DNA of 47,500 nucleotides from Chrysomallon squamiferum (Eukaryota; Mollusca; Gastropoda; Neomphalida; Peltospiridae): NCBI GenBank assembly GCA_012295275.1, contig CM022665.1, positions 27,849,446 to 27,896,945 of the forward strand, read 5' to 3'. Shown piece by piece: positions 20,736 to 31,478 of this stretch (position 1 is its first letter; each line of letters starts with the position of its first letter). The notes under the pieces were generated by a model. It saw only the letters and a program-made list of their open reading frames with translations, ran no database searches and was not told where the DNA came from. The position numbers and the translations under genes were made by a program.

Positions 20736-20920
20736 TTTGTTTTTCTAGACTGATGATAATACTGGCTGAAAATATAAAATATTTTACCTAATGGTGTACG
20801 AAAAACATTAATAATTCATTTACATAATTACAATTTATTGACATGCTGTTTTTTTGATGATGTTCTTTCGATTATGATTTATCTTTCTTACATAATTAAT
20901 GCATAAATATTATGCCTGTA

Positions 20921-20928
20921 TGACGTCA
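20921..20928 (+). promoter_or_regulatory. Palindromic CRE TGACGTCA of K14
   Basis: It is followed by TCACGTGTCTTGAAA and CAACCTGTTGCCAG. The leader exon ends before GTAAGA at 21170. Confidence 0.76.
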
Positions 20929-21309
20929 TAGGGTGTCTTAATCACGTGTCTTGAAAAGTAATCAACCTGTTGCCAGTAAATGTGAATTATTTTAAAGAAC
21001 GGAAATAAAGAAAATAATAATAATGATATAATAACAAAAGAAAATACATACTTGATTAATAAATGTATGAACTATTTGAGATAAATGAATTAAAAGAATC
21101 AACATCTAAGTTTTCCAAGATCTTCAACGTCATTATTGCAGGCAGCCATTAATATAATAACTAAATAAGGTAAGAGCTGTGTATTTTAAAATAATTTATA
21201 ATATTAAAGTTTTAAAAAATGTATATTTATATATTATACAGTTCTGTGGTCTATATTTGATATCTGAATACATAGATATTAATATTTATAAAAATGTTTC
21301 AGATTGACA

Positions 21310-22357
21310 ATGAAGGTCTTCTTCTTGTTTCTCATGTTACTGTTCGCTTCCAGCGTTTCTGGTTACCGTAAGTAATTTTTTAATTTGATCTAATTTGTTT
21401 ATGAATATTATGACTATTGTGATTAGTTAGTTGTGGTAGTAGTAGTAATACTTTGGAGTGCGGACGAATGTCGAGTCACGTCAGCGGCATCTGGTGTGGC
21501 TTATGATGTCGTGATTGGACTGTGCAGAATCTAATCAGAAGTAAATAAGATAGAGAATATTCAAATCCTAAAATACATACGTACGTTCACAGATACATAC
21601 ATACATACATACATACATACATACATACATACATACATACATACATACATACATACATACATACATACATAAATACAAACATACATTAATCCGTTCAAAG
21701 CATATATATGGTCGTACGAATAAATTATCTAATAAAAATCTTTATACTTCCAAGTTACTATTTTATTGTTTTGGAGCGATCTTAGATCGCTCATAAGAAA
21801 AATAACAATAACATAATACTGTTGTAAATAATTTCATAGCTGCCATTTCACTCCTAAACAAATAGGTTGATGAAGTCCAGTGTATATGGCGGACTGGCAG
21901 ATGTTTTCATTTCGGACAATATTTGAAGAAGTTTTAGAGCAAATTGACCAGCACTGTATGCAACTACATAAAAGTTGCGTCGCCCTGTATTTTAAACCTA
22001 CTATTATTGTTATTCTTTGTTACTAATTCAGCACGAAGGGCAAAAATAAATTATATATAAGTTGTAAATATGCAGAATATGTTTAGACAATTTAGCTTTA
22101 TCATCAAAGTGTCACTTTAAAACAGTTCTTATTATTGCAGTAATGACATATTTGTTTTAGCCGAAGCTCGCTGTGATCTGCCTATCAGATTAGGAAAAGT
22201 GTGTCCGCATGGATACCAGGATGCGGTTGCCATGTTTCGATGGTTTTACGACATCGATTACGATCTTTGCACACGGTTACAGTATTTAGGATGCGGGGGA
22301 AACGGAAACCGATTTAAAACGAAACGGGCTTGTTTTGTCATGTGTGTCGCAGAATAG
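21310..22357 (+). CDS. K14: secreted Kunitz-domain protein, 84 aa
   Basis: The signal exon is 21310-21367 (MKVFFLFLMLLFAS...VSGY; donor GTAAGT), after TTTCAG plus ATTGACA. The Kunitz exon is 22161-22357, after TTTTAG. The total is 255 nt, or 84 residues. The mature part begins Pro-Glu-Ala-Arg-Cys; domain landmarks are CDLPIRLGKVC, FRWFYDID, YLGCGGNGNRF and C-x3-C. The loop after Cys2 is PHGYQDA, only weakly acidic. The usual CKRLPY is CTRLQY. The 790-bp intron has a long CATA tract and some more complex sequence without an evident exon. Confidence 0.92.
21594..21671 (+). repeat. (CATA)n microsatellite in K14 intron
   Basis: About 78 bp of nearly pure CATA. Confidence 0.96.
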
Positions 22358-22767
22358 ACAGTTTTATTATTATTATTATTATTATTATTTATTATTATTA
22401 TTGTTATTATTATTATTCGCAGCTTTTTAATTTATTATAATCAACTTTTGATAACGGAATCTGTTTAATCTATACTCTCTATTCTTATTATATATAACAA
22501 TTTTAATTTTTTGGGGGGAATAATAAATAATTATTGAAAATGCTATTGTTTGTTTTCTGTTGTTCATGTTTTTGTTTTTGTGTGTTTTTTTTAGATGGTG
22601 TTGTTTATTTTGTTGTTGTTGGGGTTTTTTGTTTGTTTATTTATTTTATTGTTTGTTGGTGTTGTTGTTTTATTTTTTAAATATCTCATTTATTTATTTA
22701 TTTACTTTGTCTTGTTATTGTTGTCAATTCGTTGTCATTTTTTGTTTACATCATCAGACCATCAATA

Positions 22768-22775
22768 TTACGTCA
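22768..22775 (+). promoter_or_regulatory. CRE-like TTACGTCA of K15
   Basis: It sits in ACATCATCAGACCATCAATATTACGTCATA; CACTTGCAAAC follows. The leader exon ends at 23050 before GTAAGT. Confidence 0.74.
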
Positions 22776-23214
22776 TATACCGTTTTTATCACAAATCACT
22801 TGCAAACGCTATAGTTTAAAATGAATTCTTTAAAATAGTAATAACAAATCGAAATTGATAAATAATAAATTTATATATTATGAACTATTTTTGAAAAAAG
22901 TAATTTAAAAAAAATTAAATTAATAAAAACCCAAAACATTTTTAAAAAAGAAGAAAACAACAACAAAAAAGAAAGATAAGGACTTTCTTCATGCAGCTTT
23001 ATTTTTTGTAAACAGTAAATATTCAAACCAGACATCGAAATAATTATAAGGTAAGTCTCAACTTTTTAAAATATTTATAAATATATATATTTTTTTAAAT
23101 ACTGGCATTACAAGGTTTTATTTTAATTATAAAGCAACAATAGCTGTTTATTCAAGATATTTTATATCTGAATACGTATAACTTAATATTTATAAATAAT
23201 ATTTCAGACTGACA

Positions 23215-23874
23215 ATGAAGCTTTTGTTGTTATTGCTGGTGATGCTCTTCGCTTCAAGCGTTTCTGCTCAAGGTAAATATCTGCATATCTTTACATAATT
23301 CTTCTTCTTCTTCTTTACATTGTTTTATTTTTTCTTCTTCTCTTTATTAAGCGGTTTTGAATAAACAAATAGAGAGAAAAACAGACAGATGGTCAGGTAG
23401 ATAGACAGATATATAGATAGTAAAGATAGACAGAGAGACAGATATATATATAGAAATGGAGAGGTAAATGTATGGATCGATAGATAGAGAGATAGACAGA
23501 TATCGGATCGAGAGATAAATAGATAGCTTTTCTTTTACTTTATTTTCTATGCGAAAATTCTTTCTTTTGTGAATTAGAAAGGGACATTATGAAGTGCTTA
23601 CTTTCTGTATTATTTCTGTGTCTCGGTAGATAGGTCATTTCTGTTCTTGGGAGTACTGTCAAACAGCAAGTATGTTTTACACGCAGGTCGATGCGACATG
23701 CCTATCAGACAAGGCAAAGTCTGCCCAGGCGAAGAAGACGCAGAGGCCGTCCTGCGATGGTTTTACGACGTCGAATCTGATGTCTGTCTTAAGTTAAAGT
23801 ACTTTGGATGCGGAGGAAACGGAAACAGATTTAGATCAAAACGTGCTTGTTCAGACATGTGTATCGAAGACTAG
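23215..23874 (+). CDS. K15: secreted Kunitz-domain protein, 81 aa
   Basis: The signal exon is 23215-23272 (MKLLLLLLVMLFAS...VSAQ), after ATTTCAG plus ACTGACA. The donor is GTAAAT. The Kunitz exon is 23687-23874, after ACGCAG. The total is 246 nt, or 81 residues. The domain has Gly-Arg-Cys-DMPIRQGKVC, LRWFYDVE, YFGCGGNGNRF and C-x3-C. Cys2 is followed by PGEEDAEA, and the Cys2-Cys3 spacing is 20, one shorter than usual. The intron holds GATA/GACA-type repeats (about 23380-23525). A frame that begins earlier inside the intron is a read-through and not a start. Confidence 0.94.
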
Positions 23875-24195
23875 TTTTCTCTTTCGAACTAATTTTAAAA
23901 CTTTATGTATTAATAATAAAAAACAACAACAACAAAATAATAATAATAATAAAACAACAACAAAAACTATTTATTTGTCATGATATCCTTAAAAGATTTT
24001 CAGTATTTTATATAAAGTAATCGCTATTTTGGTGCAATAAATTATTATAAATAAGTTTTTGGTTTTGTTGTCTCTGTAAGGACTGTTTATATTCTCGGTA
24101 TGAGATTTTCTGATATGGTTATTCATTCGTTCCTTCTTTATGTTCGATTTATTCCATTCATTGTCGTAATTTCTTACATCATCACTACATGAGTA

Positions 24196-24203
24196 TTACG
24201 TCA
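24196..24203 (+). promoter_or_regulatory. CRE-like TTACGTCA of K16
   Basis: It is followed by CACACGTGGTTTGCAACAA, the clearest CRE / E-box / TTGCAA trio in the array. A leader exon may end before GTAAAA at 24312. Confidence 0.75.
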
Positions 24204-24321
24204 TAAGGTATCTTAAACACACGTGGTTTGCAACAAATGTGTTAAGAAATACAACTTGTTATTTTGGGACATCGTCATATACCATTGTTAGAATATAGTC
24301 GAAAGTTTGAGGTAAAATCTG

Positions 24322-24324
<3 letters not shown>

Positions 24325-24370
<46 letters not shown>
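24325..24370 (+). repeat. (AAT)n microsatellite
   Basis: A pure AAT run in the K16 leader intron. Confidence 0.95.
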
Positions 24371-24479
24371 TTACAATTACTTTTTAGAATATTAAATATT
24401 TTTTGAAATGTATATATAACAATGCTGATTCAGGATGTTTGATATTAATATCTGTAAAAAAAAATATTTCAGACTGACA

Positions 24480-24794
24480 ATGAAGATCTTGTTTTGTTGA
24501 TGGTGTTACTCTTCGATTCCAACGTTTCTGCTCAATGTAATTTCTAATCTTAATTTGAATTATTGTTTTATTTTATTTTTATATTATTATATGTCTTGTT
24601 TTCTTTCAGTTTATTATTATTATTATTAGTAGTAGTAGTAGTAGTAGTAGTAAGGTTATTAAGTTTATTTTCATAAACTTCTTTCTTTCATTGTTTAAAA
24701 AGAACCCATATTAATATTGTTGTTGTTTTGTTGTTGCATTCATTCATACATAATACAAAATTTCACCTGTATTAAACTATCTATATTGTTATGC

Positions 24795-24847
<53 letters not shown>

Positions 24848-25070
24848 GTGCTGTACGGTTGTGTTTGCTTCAGATGTAAATCGCTGTGATTTGCCTGTCA
24901 GACAAGGGAAGATTTGTCCTGATGAAAACCACGGTCCGTTTCCCACGTTTCGGTGGTTTTACGAGGTTGAATTAAATGTTTGCTCGCGGTTGCCGTACTT
25001 TGGATGCGGAGGAAATGAAAACCAGTTTGAAACGAAAAGTGATTGCTTTGAACTATGTATTCAACTCTAA
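24480..25070 (+). pseudogene. K16: Kunitz gene with a frameshifted signal peptide
   Basis: The signal exon is 24480-24536, after ATTTCAG plus ACTGACA. The Kunitz exon is 24874-25070, after CTTCAG. From the conserved ATG the frame hits TGA after six codons, because the exon has 57 nt instead of 58. One T or C is missing in the TTGTTTTG region near 24490-24496. A later ATG at 24500 is in frame but leaves only 12 leader residues, probably too short for secretion. The Kunitz exon itself is intact: CDLPVRQGKIC, FRWFYEVE, YFGCGGNENQF and C-x3-C, with PDENHGP after Cys2. AATAAA is at 25099-25104. It is either an inactive gene or a one-base sequence error. Confidence 0.7.
24795..24846 (+). repeat. 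(ATT)n microsatellite before the K16 exon
   Basis: It ends about 27 bp upstream of the K16 Kunitz exon. Confidence 0.95.
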
Positions 25071-25104
25071 TATTATTAGACAACCCCTGTTCACTGGCAA
25101 TAAA

Positions 25105-26054
25105 TTATGACAAAAGCTTCAGTAGTTTTGTTGTGTATAAAGTTTGTTTAGACCTGCAGCTAGACAAAAGGAATTCTTGTTGTAATCTTCATCATAACAC
25201 TTAGGATTTCTCTATAAATTCGCAAACTAGTTGATTGTTTGTTTATTTTATTTTATTCTTTTGTATTTATTTGTTGTTGTTGTTGTCGTCGTCGTCGTCG
25301 TATTCTTTCTTTAAATTTTTAAATACAGTTATAACTGTGATGATGATGGTGATGATGATGATGATATATTTACAGTAAAACTTCCAAGCAGATGTCATGG
25401 ATTTCAGAAATGTATTTGTGGTTTGTCATACGTCATAAAATTACTATTTAAGTGCCGTGATTAAATGTGGGTTCTTAAAATTCATTCCCACATTCAAACA
25501 TCTTTTCAAAAGTCATTTCAGTGAAATTCAACGTCTTTTCCATTTACGTTCACATCAGCAAACATCATTCATCTAGTTTTTGTCTGTTGTTCTTAATATA
25601 GTCTTAACAGGAAAAGGTTGTATTTATTATTACAGCCTTTACTGGCACTAAGATTATACTTCGTGATAGGTGCAAAAAAAAAAAAAAATAATAATAATAA
25701 TAATAAAAAATAATAAATAAATAAATAAATAAACATCAGTAAAATCATAAGTTTGGAGCTATTTGATTGACCACTTTTATTTATCACTAAAATAGGGATA
25801 CAACGAGTCACCCTTATATTTCCCAAACAGAAAATTACTTTGGAGTAATAATTATTGCGTTTTGGACGACTGATAAATAATTAAACGAAACAGTATTTTT
25901 TTTTTTTTTAACAGTACATCGAAAACCTAATTTTCTTCTTATAATTACAACTGCTTAATACAATATTTTATTTCTATCAAATTTGTATCTATAATTGAAT
26001 TATTAAAGCAAAATAAAATAAAATATTTCTCTTAAAATTATTATTATTGTTATT

Positions 26055-26102
<48 letters not shown>

Positions 26103-26360
26103 ATTGTTATTATTATTATTATTATTATTAAGACGTTCGTCCAGTTCCAGATGGTTATCATTTCATAAAAATGCCATATTATTACAGATATTCAGAAGAT
26201 CTTAGGACGGAATAAATTTTATTTAACATTACATATTTCATTATTTATTAATGTGATCAAGCTTTTTATTTATTTATTTATTTCACGTTCATTAATTTTA
26301 ACTTCCTTTTCTGTCCCGAGTATTTTCTGTTTTGACCTCTCTTTGACATCATTACTGACA
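25105..26360. other. Gene-free spacer between K16 and K17
   Basis: The spacer is longer than usual. It has GTC, GAT, GTT (26058-26104) and ATT repeats, and a lone CATACGTCATAA near 25427-25438 with no gene behind it. That site could mark a lost unit. No exon was recognised. Confidence 0.5.
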
Positions 26361-26365
26361 TCACC

Positions 26366-26373
26366 TGACGTCA
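26366..26373 (+). promoter_or_regulatory. Palindromic CRE TGACGTCA of K17
   Basis: It lies in TGACATCATTACTGACATCACCTGACGTCATAACC, with CACTTTCAAG downstream. Confidence 0.75.
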
Positions 26374-26619
26374 TAACCTGCCTTTATTATGTATCACTTT
26401 CAAGTAGTTTTAAAGTTTGTTCACAGTTAGCAGGTTCAAACCGCAGAGTATAAATTATTGTTTATAATTTAAATAAAAGACAGAAAAAAAAAATAATGAT
26501 GATCTACAGCAAACTGAAAATATAAAATATTTGCGAGAAACGTATAAGAAAATAATAAACTTGTTTTGTGCAAAATTCATATCAGTTTATCACAGAAACT
26601 GAAAGTTCTTGTAGCAAAC

Positions 26620-27553
26620 ATGATGCGGTAATGTCTACATTATTTTCTTCTTTTGTTGTATTTTATTAAGTAGTACAAATCGCTTTAGGATAACCATGTT
26701 GATTTCCCATTCACTGTTGTTATATCTGAACATGTATCTAAGTACATATATCTTTTGCATAACGTAAATCTTTTTTATTTTTTTATTTAATATTTCAGAA
26801 CGGCAAAGGAGATTTCGCTGTTATTTGTGATATTACTGTTCGTTTTAAGCGTTTCTTTTCATTGTAAGTAACTCGAGATATTTGCTTTCTTACTTATTTA
26901 TTTGTTATTGCTTTATATATATATACTTTATACGTTTACATATTATTATTATTATTATTATTTCTTGATTTCAAGGTATCTCATTCACATTTAAAAGGTG
27001 ATTTTCACTTTGATTCTTACAAGCAGGTATATGCAGAATTATTATGTTTTCATGAAAATATGCAATAACAGTTTTTCACGGAGTACTTGGAAACGACACT
27101 ATCATGGTGATTAACCTTGACGATCAAATTCTTCCACGTCGGTGATTTTAAAATTTAAAAAACAAACATCTAGCTGATTATACAGCTGGAATCAAAATTT
27201 TACCCGACTGGGTCAATGTTCTGTTGACCTGTTGCTGCTGTAGTCGCTGCTTTTTTTTTTTTTTTTTTTTGGTGTTATCGTTCTTGTTGTTACTGATGTT
27301 GTTGTTTTGATGTTGTGGCTGTTGTTGCTGTTGTTGATATGACGTGTTTGGTTTGTCCACAGATCGTTGTGGTAGGCCGATTAGACAAGGACACGTTTGC
27401 CCCAATGATCTAGAAAACCCGGTACCCGTGTTTCAGTGGTTCTACGATGCACTAACAGAACGCTGTTTGCGCTTACTTTATTTTGGATGCGGAGGAAACG
27501 AAAACCAGTTCCAAGCTAAAGCCGAATGTATTCAAAAATGTGTCAGAGATTAG
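26620..27553 (+). CDS. K17: Kunitz-domain gene whose start codon has probably moved into the leader exon
   Basis: The position of the family ATG reads AAG (26806-26808), although the rest of the signal exon (to 26863, ending VSFH, donor GTAAGT) is intact. The presumed leader exon ends in ATGATGCG at 26620-26627 before a GTAATG donor. Joined to the acceptor at 26798, these ATGs are in frame with the signal exon, adding five to six residues. The Kunitz exon is 27363-27553, after TCCACAG. The whole is 264 nt, or 87 residues. The domain has CGRPIRQGHVC, PNDLENP, FQWFYDAL, YFGCGGNENQF and C-x3-C. AATAAA is at 27758-27763. If that splice is not used, K17 lacks a start and is a pseudogene. Confidence 0.7.
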
Positions 27554-27595
27554 ATTCCTAAGTCATTGCTCCTTTTGGCAATGACTTTTTTATAT

Positions 27596-27710
27596 TTATT
27601 TATTTATTTATTTATTTATGTATTTATTTATTTATTTAATTAATTATTTATTTATGTATTTATGTATTTATGTATTTATTTATTCATTCAGTCATTCATT
27701 CATTTATGAT
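27596..27710 (+). repeat. (TTTA)n and (ATTC)n microsatellite after K17
   Basis: A long interrupted TTTA tract in the K17 3' region, turning into CATTCATT units. Confidence 0.93.
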
Positions 27711-28152
27711 TTATTTGTAACATTTCTGAAAGAATTATATAATCACTATCTATTTGCAATAAATTCTTACCGAAACAGCTGCTGTTTTGTTGTATTTATA
27801 GTAGAGTTTGTTTATAAATCCAACTTCAGATTGGGCCTATGCTAACAACATTTTATTTTAGAATCTTTACTTTGCGTATGTTTTATTATCTATATGTTAA
27901 GAATTGGTTAATACAAGGATGTGGAAATGTGAATTATTTCTGACTGTGTGTGTATGTCCTACATATTATTGTATGTATGCGTATGTGTATGTATATATGT
28001 ATGTATGTGTTTGTACATGGGTATGTGAGTGCATGCATTTGTATGTATGTTTATATGTATATGTATGTAGACAGTATGTAAATATTTGTTCTGTACTGTA
28101 AAGAACATTTATTGTTATTCTTGTTGTAATAGGATTTTTCGTTTATTCGCAG

Positions 28153-28343
28153 ATCGCTGTGACATGCCGATCGCTGAAGGAAAACTCTGTCCACACCCTG
28201 AGAATGACACATTCCCAGTGTTTCGATGGTTCTACCTTCCTGAACTAGAAATGTGTAAACGCTTACTCTATTTTGGATGCGGAGGAAACGGAAACCGGTT
28301 TAAAACTAAAGCTGCTTGTATTGATTTGTGTGTCCCCACCTAA
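28153..28343 (+). CDS. K18: Kunitz-domain terminal exon without its own signal exon
   Basis: The exon follows ATTCGCAG, is open in phase 1 and ends at TAA 28341-28343. Its domain is intact: CDMPIAEGKLC, FRWFYLPE, CKRLLYFGCGGNGNRF and C-x3-C, with PHPENDT after Cys2. Between K17 and this exon I find neither a promoter with CRE nor a hydrophobic ATG exon. The first bases (AT after the acceptor) match those of the K17 Kunitz exon. It could therefore be an alternative last exon for the K17 signal exon 1.3 kb upstream. A poly(A)-like CTATTTACTGGCAATATA follows near 28390. Otherwise it is an orphan exon left by an incomplete duplication. Confidence 0.78.
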
Positions 28344-28559
28344 TCTTTCTGTATTTTAGCAACGAAAATATATATATATATATTTCTGTCTATTTACTGG
28401 CAATATATTTTTGCAAAAACAGTTGTGTTGTTGTTTATGTTCACCTAAAAGCTATAAAATGCCACAGTAACTATATTTGTTTAAAATTCTATATTTATTT
28501 CCTTTTAATTGGAATGGGTAAATCAGAGAGGTATTATTATGAAAAACTAAATTAAAAGA

Positions 28560-28945
28560 AAAAGCAGATTCTTAAAAAAAAAAAAAATAATAATATATAC
28601 CTTCCTCTGCCTCTATTTAGTACAACAAATCCTACTCTGTCATAATCGCGCAAGCGCAAAATAGATGCTACTGAACTCTCGTAAAGCTAGATAAAATCGC
28701 ACATATCCTCTTAGTATTCATTTTATTCAGCCCTCTTGACTGATTTATTTATTTATTTATTTAACGATCCCAGAATTTAGTGTATGAAACTCAGTTTTCA
28801 TTAGTTTGTTCAATCAACAACAGTGGATGCGCCAGCAGTTATGAACAAATACCGCAACAAATCATTCAAGAAAGATTATTTTATTTATTTATTAGTCTTT
28901 TCATTATTTCTTTGTTTATTATATATATATATATATATATATATT
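28560..28945. other. Non-repetitive spacer after K18
   Basis: It has somewhat higher complexity (for example CGCGCAAGCGC near 28650) but no exon or motif that I can name. Confidence 0.45.
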
Positions 28946-28946
28946 G

Positions 28947-29063
28947 AATAACTGGTTACTGTCTCAAGATATCGGCTTTATCTTGCGAAGGTGAGAATAC
29001 CTATTTGCAACGAGACTATGCCGTGTTGCAACAAACATTCGATCTGAGTAGTAACCAGTTATT
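28947..29063 (+). mobile_element. Short inverted-repeat element, MITE-like
   Basis: AATAACTGGTTACT at 28947-28960 is repeated in inverted form as AGTAACCAGTTATT at 29050-29063, with 89 bp between. It has no coding capacity. A TA run flanks the left side. It is either a tiny non-autonomous transposon or a foldback sequence. Confidence 0.5.
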
Positions 29064-29427
29064 TCTTTTATCCTGCAGAACTAAATAACACACGAAAATT
29101 AAATTAAATTATGTTTTATTTCTCATCCCACCGCTCTGAAGATTCAAGCGTACTGATTTCGTTACGTGAAAATAAAATAGTCCTTAAATAACAACAACTC
29201 ATTTGTTATTTTTAAAATGGTCTTTAAAGGTCTAAACCAGTATTTAAATACTACTTAACTAACTTTGAATATATATATATATATATATATTTGTTTGTTT
29301 ATAAAATATTTCGCATCGAAGTAAATATGGTTCTGTCCCAAAAACCTATATTTTTGGATCAATGCCCGAAAATATAAATATTAATCAGTTATAGCTTGCC
29401 ACTACATATTGTGATTGCAATATATTA

Positions 29428-29470
<43 letters not shown>

Positions 29471-29522
29471 TTCCCAAACAGTTTTTGTTCTTGTCATTTT
29501 GACATCATCTGAGAAATCAGCA

Positions 29523-29530
29523 TTACGTCA
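29523..29530 (+). promoter_or_regulatory. CRE-like TTACGTCA of K19
   Basis: It is preceded by TGACATCATCTGAGAAATCAGCA and followed by CACGTGTCATTTTCAAG. The leader exon seems to end at 29800 before GCAGGA, a GC donor where its relatives have GT. Confidence 0.74.
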
Positions 29531-29844
29531 TAAGATAGGCTTTCACTATCACGTGTCATTTTCAAGCGAAGTGTTCTTGAAATTTCACAATTCACAACTG
29601 AACCTGTTGATGAAAATTATTTTTATTTATTTATTTACTTATACTTTTCAAAAATTTAAAATTTTGTTTAAAAAAAATCGTTTTAAAAAAAATACATTGT
29701 GAAATGAAATCGAATTAATTGTGAAATTCGTCTAAAAAAGAAAACAACTAACGTTTCGCCGTATTATTTTTGCAAAAGACAGCATCGTTGAAAGAATAAG
29801 GCAGGACCTACGTTACTTATTTGATTTATATTATATATGTATGT

Positions 29845-29903
<59 letters not shown>
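29845..29903 (+). repeat. (GT)n microsatellite
   Basis: A pure GT run in the K19 leader intron. A (CA)n run lies at 30147-30188 in its second intron. Confidence 0.96.
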
Positions 29904-29904
<1 letters not shown>

Positions 29905-30019
29905 AAAAAGATATACTGAGCATTTATGATATTTTGTATCTGAAGATAAATGCATATATTTTTTATGTAAATTTATTTTTAATAACGTAAATATATTATG
30001 CAAATATTTCAGATTGATA

Positions 30020-30142
30020 ATGAAGATTTTATTCTTACTGCTGGTTATACCGTTTGCTTTAAGTACACTCGTTCACAGTGAGTGAACAGTTTTTATTTGG
30101 TTATACACGTTATTGTGTGCGTTATATTTAATTTAATGTATG

Positions 30143-30184
<42 letters not shown>

Positions 30185-30510
30185 ACAAATACATATATAA
30201 TGATTATCTGACCTGAACTCCTCTTTGTTTTAAAACAGTATACACAAAATGTGTTGCTATCGGTGTTGTTGTTGTTATAAGGATCTGTTTGGTTTTTTTC
30301 ACAGATCGCTGTGAGAAGCCTATTTCACAAGGACACGCCTGTCCCAGGGATTTCGAGGATCCGGCCCCCGCGTATCTTTGGTTCTTCCATGCTTTGACTC
30401 ACCGCTGCAAACGTTTGTTGTATTTTGGATGCGGAGGAAATACAAACCAGTTTGACACCAAAAATGAATGTATGAAAGAATGTGTTAAAGACCAGATTGT
30501 CTATTCATAG
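30020..30510 (+). CDS. K19: secreted Kunitz-domain protein with extended tail, 87 aa
   Basis: The signal exon is 30020-30077 (MKILFLLLVIPFAL...; donor GTGAGT), after TTTCAG plus ATTGATA. The Kunitz exon is 30305-30510, after TTCACAG. The total is 264 nt, or 87 residues. The domain has Asn-Arg-Cys-EKPISQGHAC, PRDFEDP, YLWFFHAL, CKRLLYFGCGGNTNQF and C-x3-C. After the usual VKD end the frame continues for five residues (QIVYS) because the stop codon there is lost. With K17 and K20 it forms a subgroup having QGHAC/QGHVC, LLYFG/LLFLG and N-Q-F. AATAAA is at 30607-30612. Confidence 0.93.
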
Positions 30511-30694
30511 TGTTTTTGTCAGAAATGTATTTATTTATTTATGGAAGAGCGGGGGAAATGAATTAACATTTTTAAAAGTAATTATATACAGTCTCTATTT
30601 ACTGACAATAAATTATTGAAGATGTTAACAAATATGTTTTTGTTGTGTTTTTAAAGTTTGTTTGTAATGTGTCTTTCTGATTCAACCAGCGGTA

Positions 30695-30696
<2 letters not shown>

Positions 30697-30736
<40 letters not shown>

Positions 30737-30755
30737 GTTATTATTATTATTATTA
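30697..30755 (+). repeat. (ATT)n microsatellite
   Basis: An ATT tract shortly upstream of the K20 CRE. Confidence 0.94.
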
Positions 30756-30815
30756 GTGTATCATATTCAACAAGAGATTTCAATTTTGCAATGTTTGACA
30801 TCACAAAACTTAAAA

Positions 30816-30823
30816 TTACGTCA
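30816..30823 (+). promoter_or_regulatory. CRE-like TTACGTCA of K20
   Basis: It is followed by CCACATGCCACTTGCAAG. The region matching the leader end (AAGAATGAGGACCTAC near 31099) lacks a GT at the expected donor position, so the leader splice is unclear. Confidence 0.7.
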
Positions 30824-31243
30824 TTGCTTTTCTTTGCCACATGCCACTTGCAAGTTAACACGTTCAACCAGTTGAGTAAAAATTTTTTTCATTTTATATT
30901 TTTTAACTTAATAATAAATTAATAAATAATAAATAATAAAAAATATACCGAGAAAGAAGAAGAAAAAACTAAAACTAAATAATAATGAAAAATTCTAAAA
31001 CGGAAATATTTCACAAAAACAACGAATAAAGAATAATATTGTTTTGGACAATCAATTTATTATTATTTTTTTTTTCAAAACTTTAATCACGTTGTTGCAA
31101 GAATGAGGACCTACATTAATTACTTAATTCGTAGTTTTCTTTTTTAAAATATTAATAATAACATCGCAGGATAATAATGCAGATTGAGTATATAATTATA
31201 TATAACATAAATCAGTTTTTAATGTAAATATTTCAGATACAAA

Positions 31244-31425
31244 ATGAAGATTTTGTTCTTCGTTTTTGCATTACTCTTCGCTTTCTGTGTTTCTATTAAC
31301 AGTGAGTAATTTGAAAAACATGTTTAGTTCTTATTAACTTGTGTATTTTATTTAATTTTATTCTGATATTGAGTTTAGTAACTTTTAAGGGTTTTTTCAG
31401 TAATATAACGAAAAACGTATTATTA

Positions 31426-31478
<53 letters not shown>

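Noticed and set aside
21774-21792. Near-palindrome GAGCGATCTTAGATCGCTC in the K14 intron
   Set aside because: A single short palindrome with no partner or repeated context. It may be chance.
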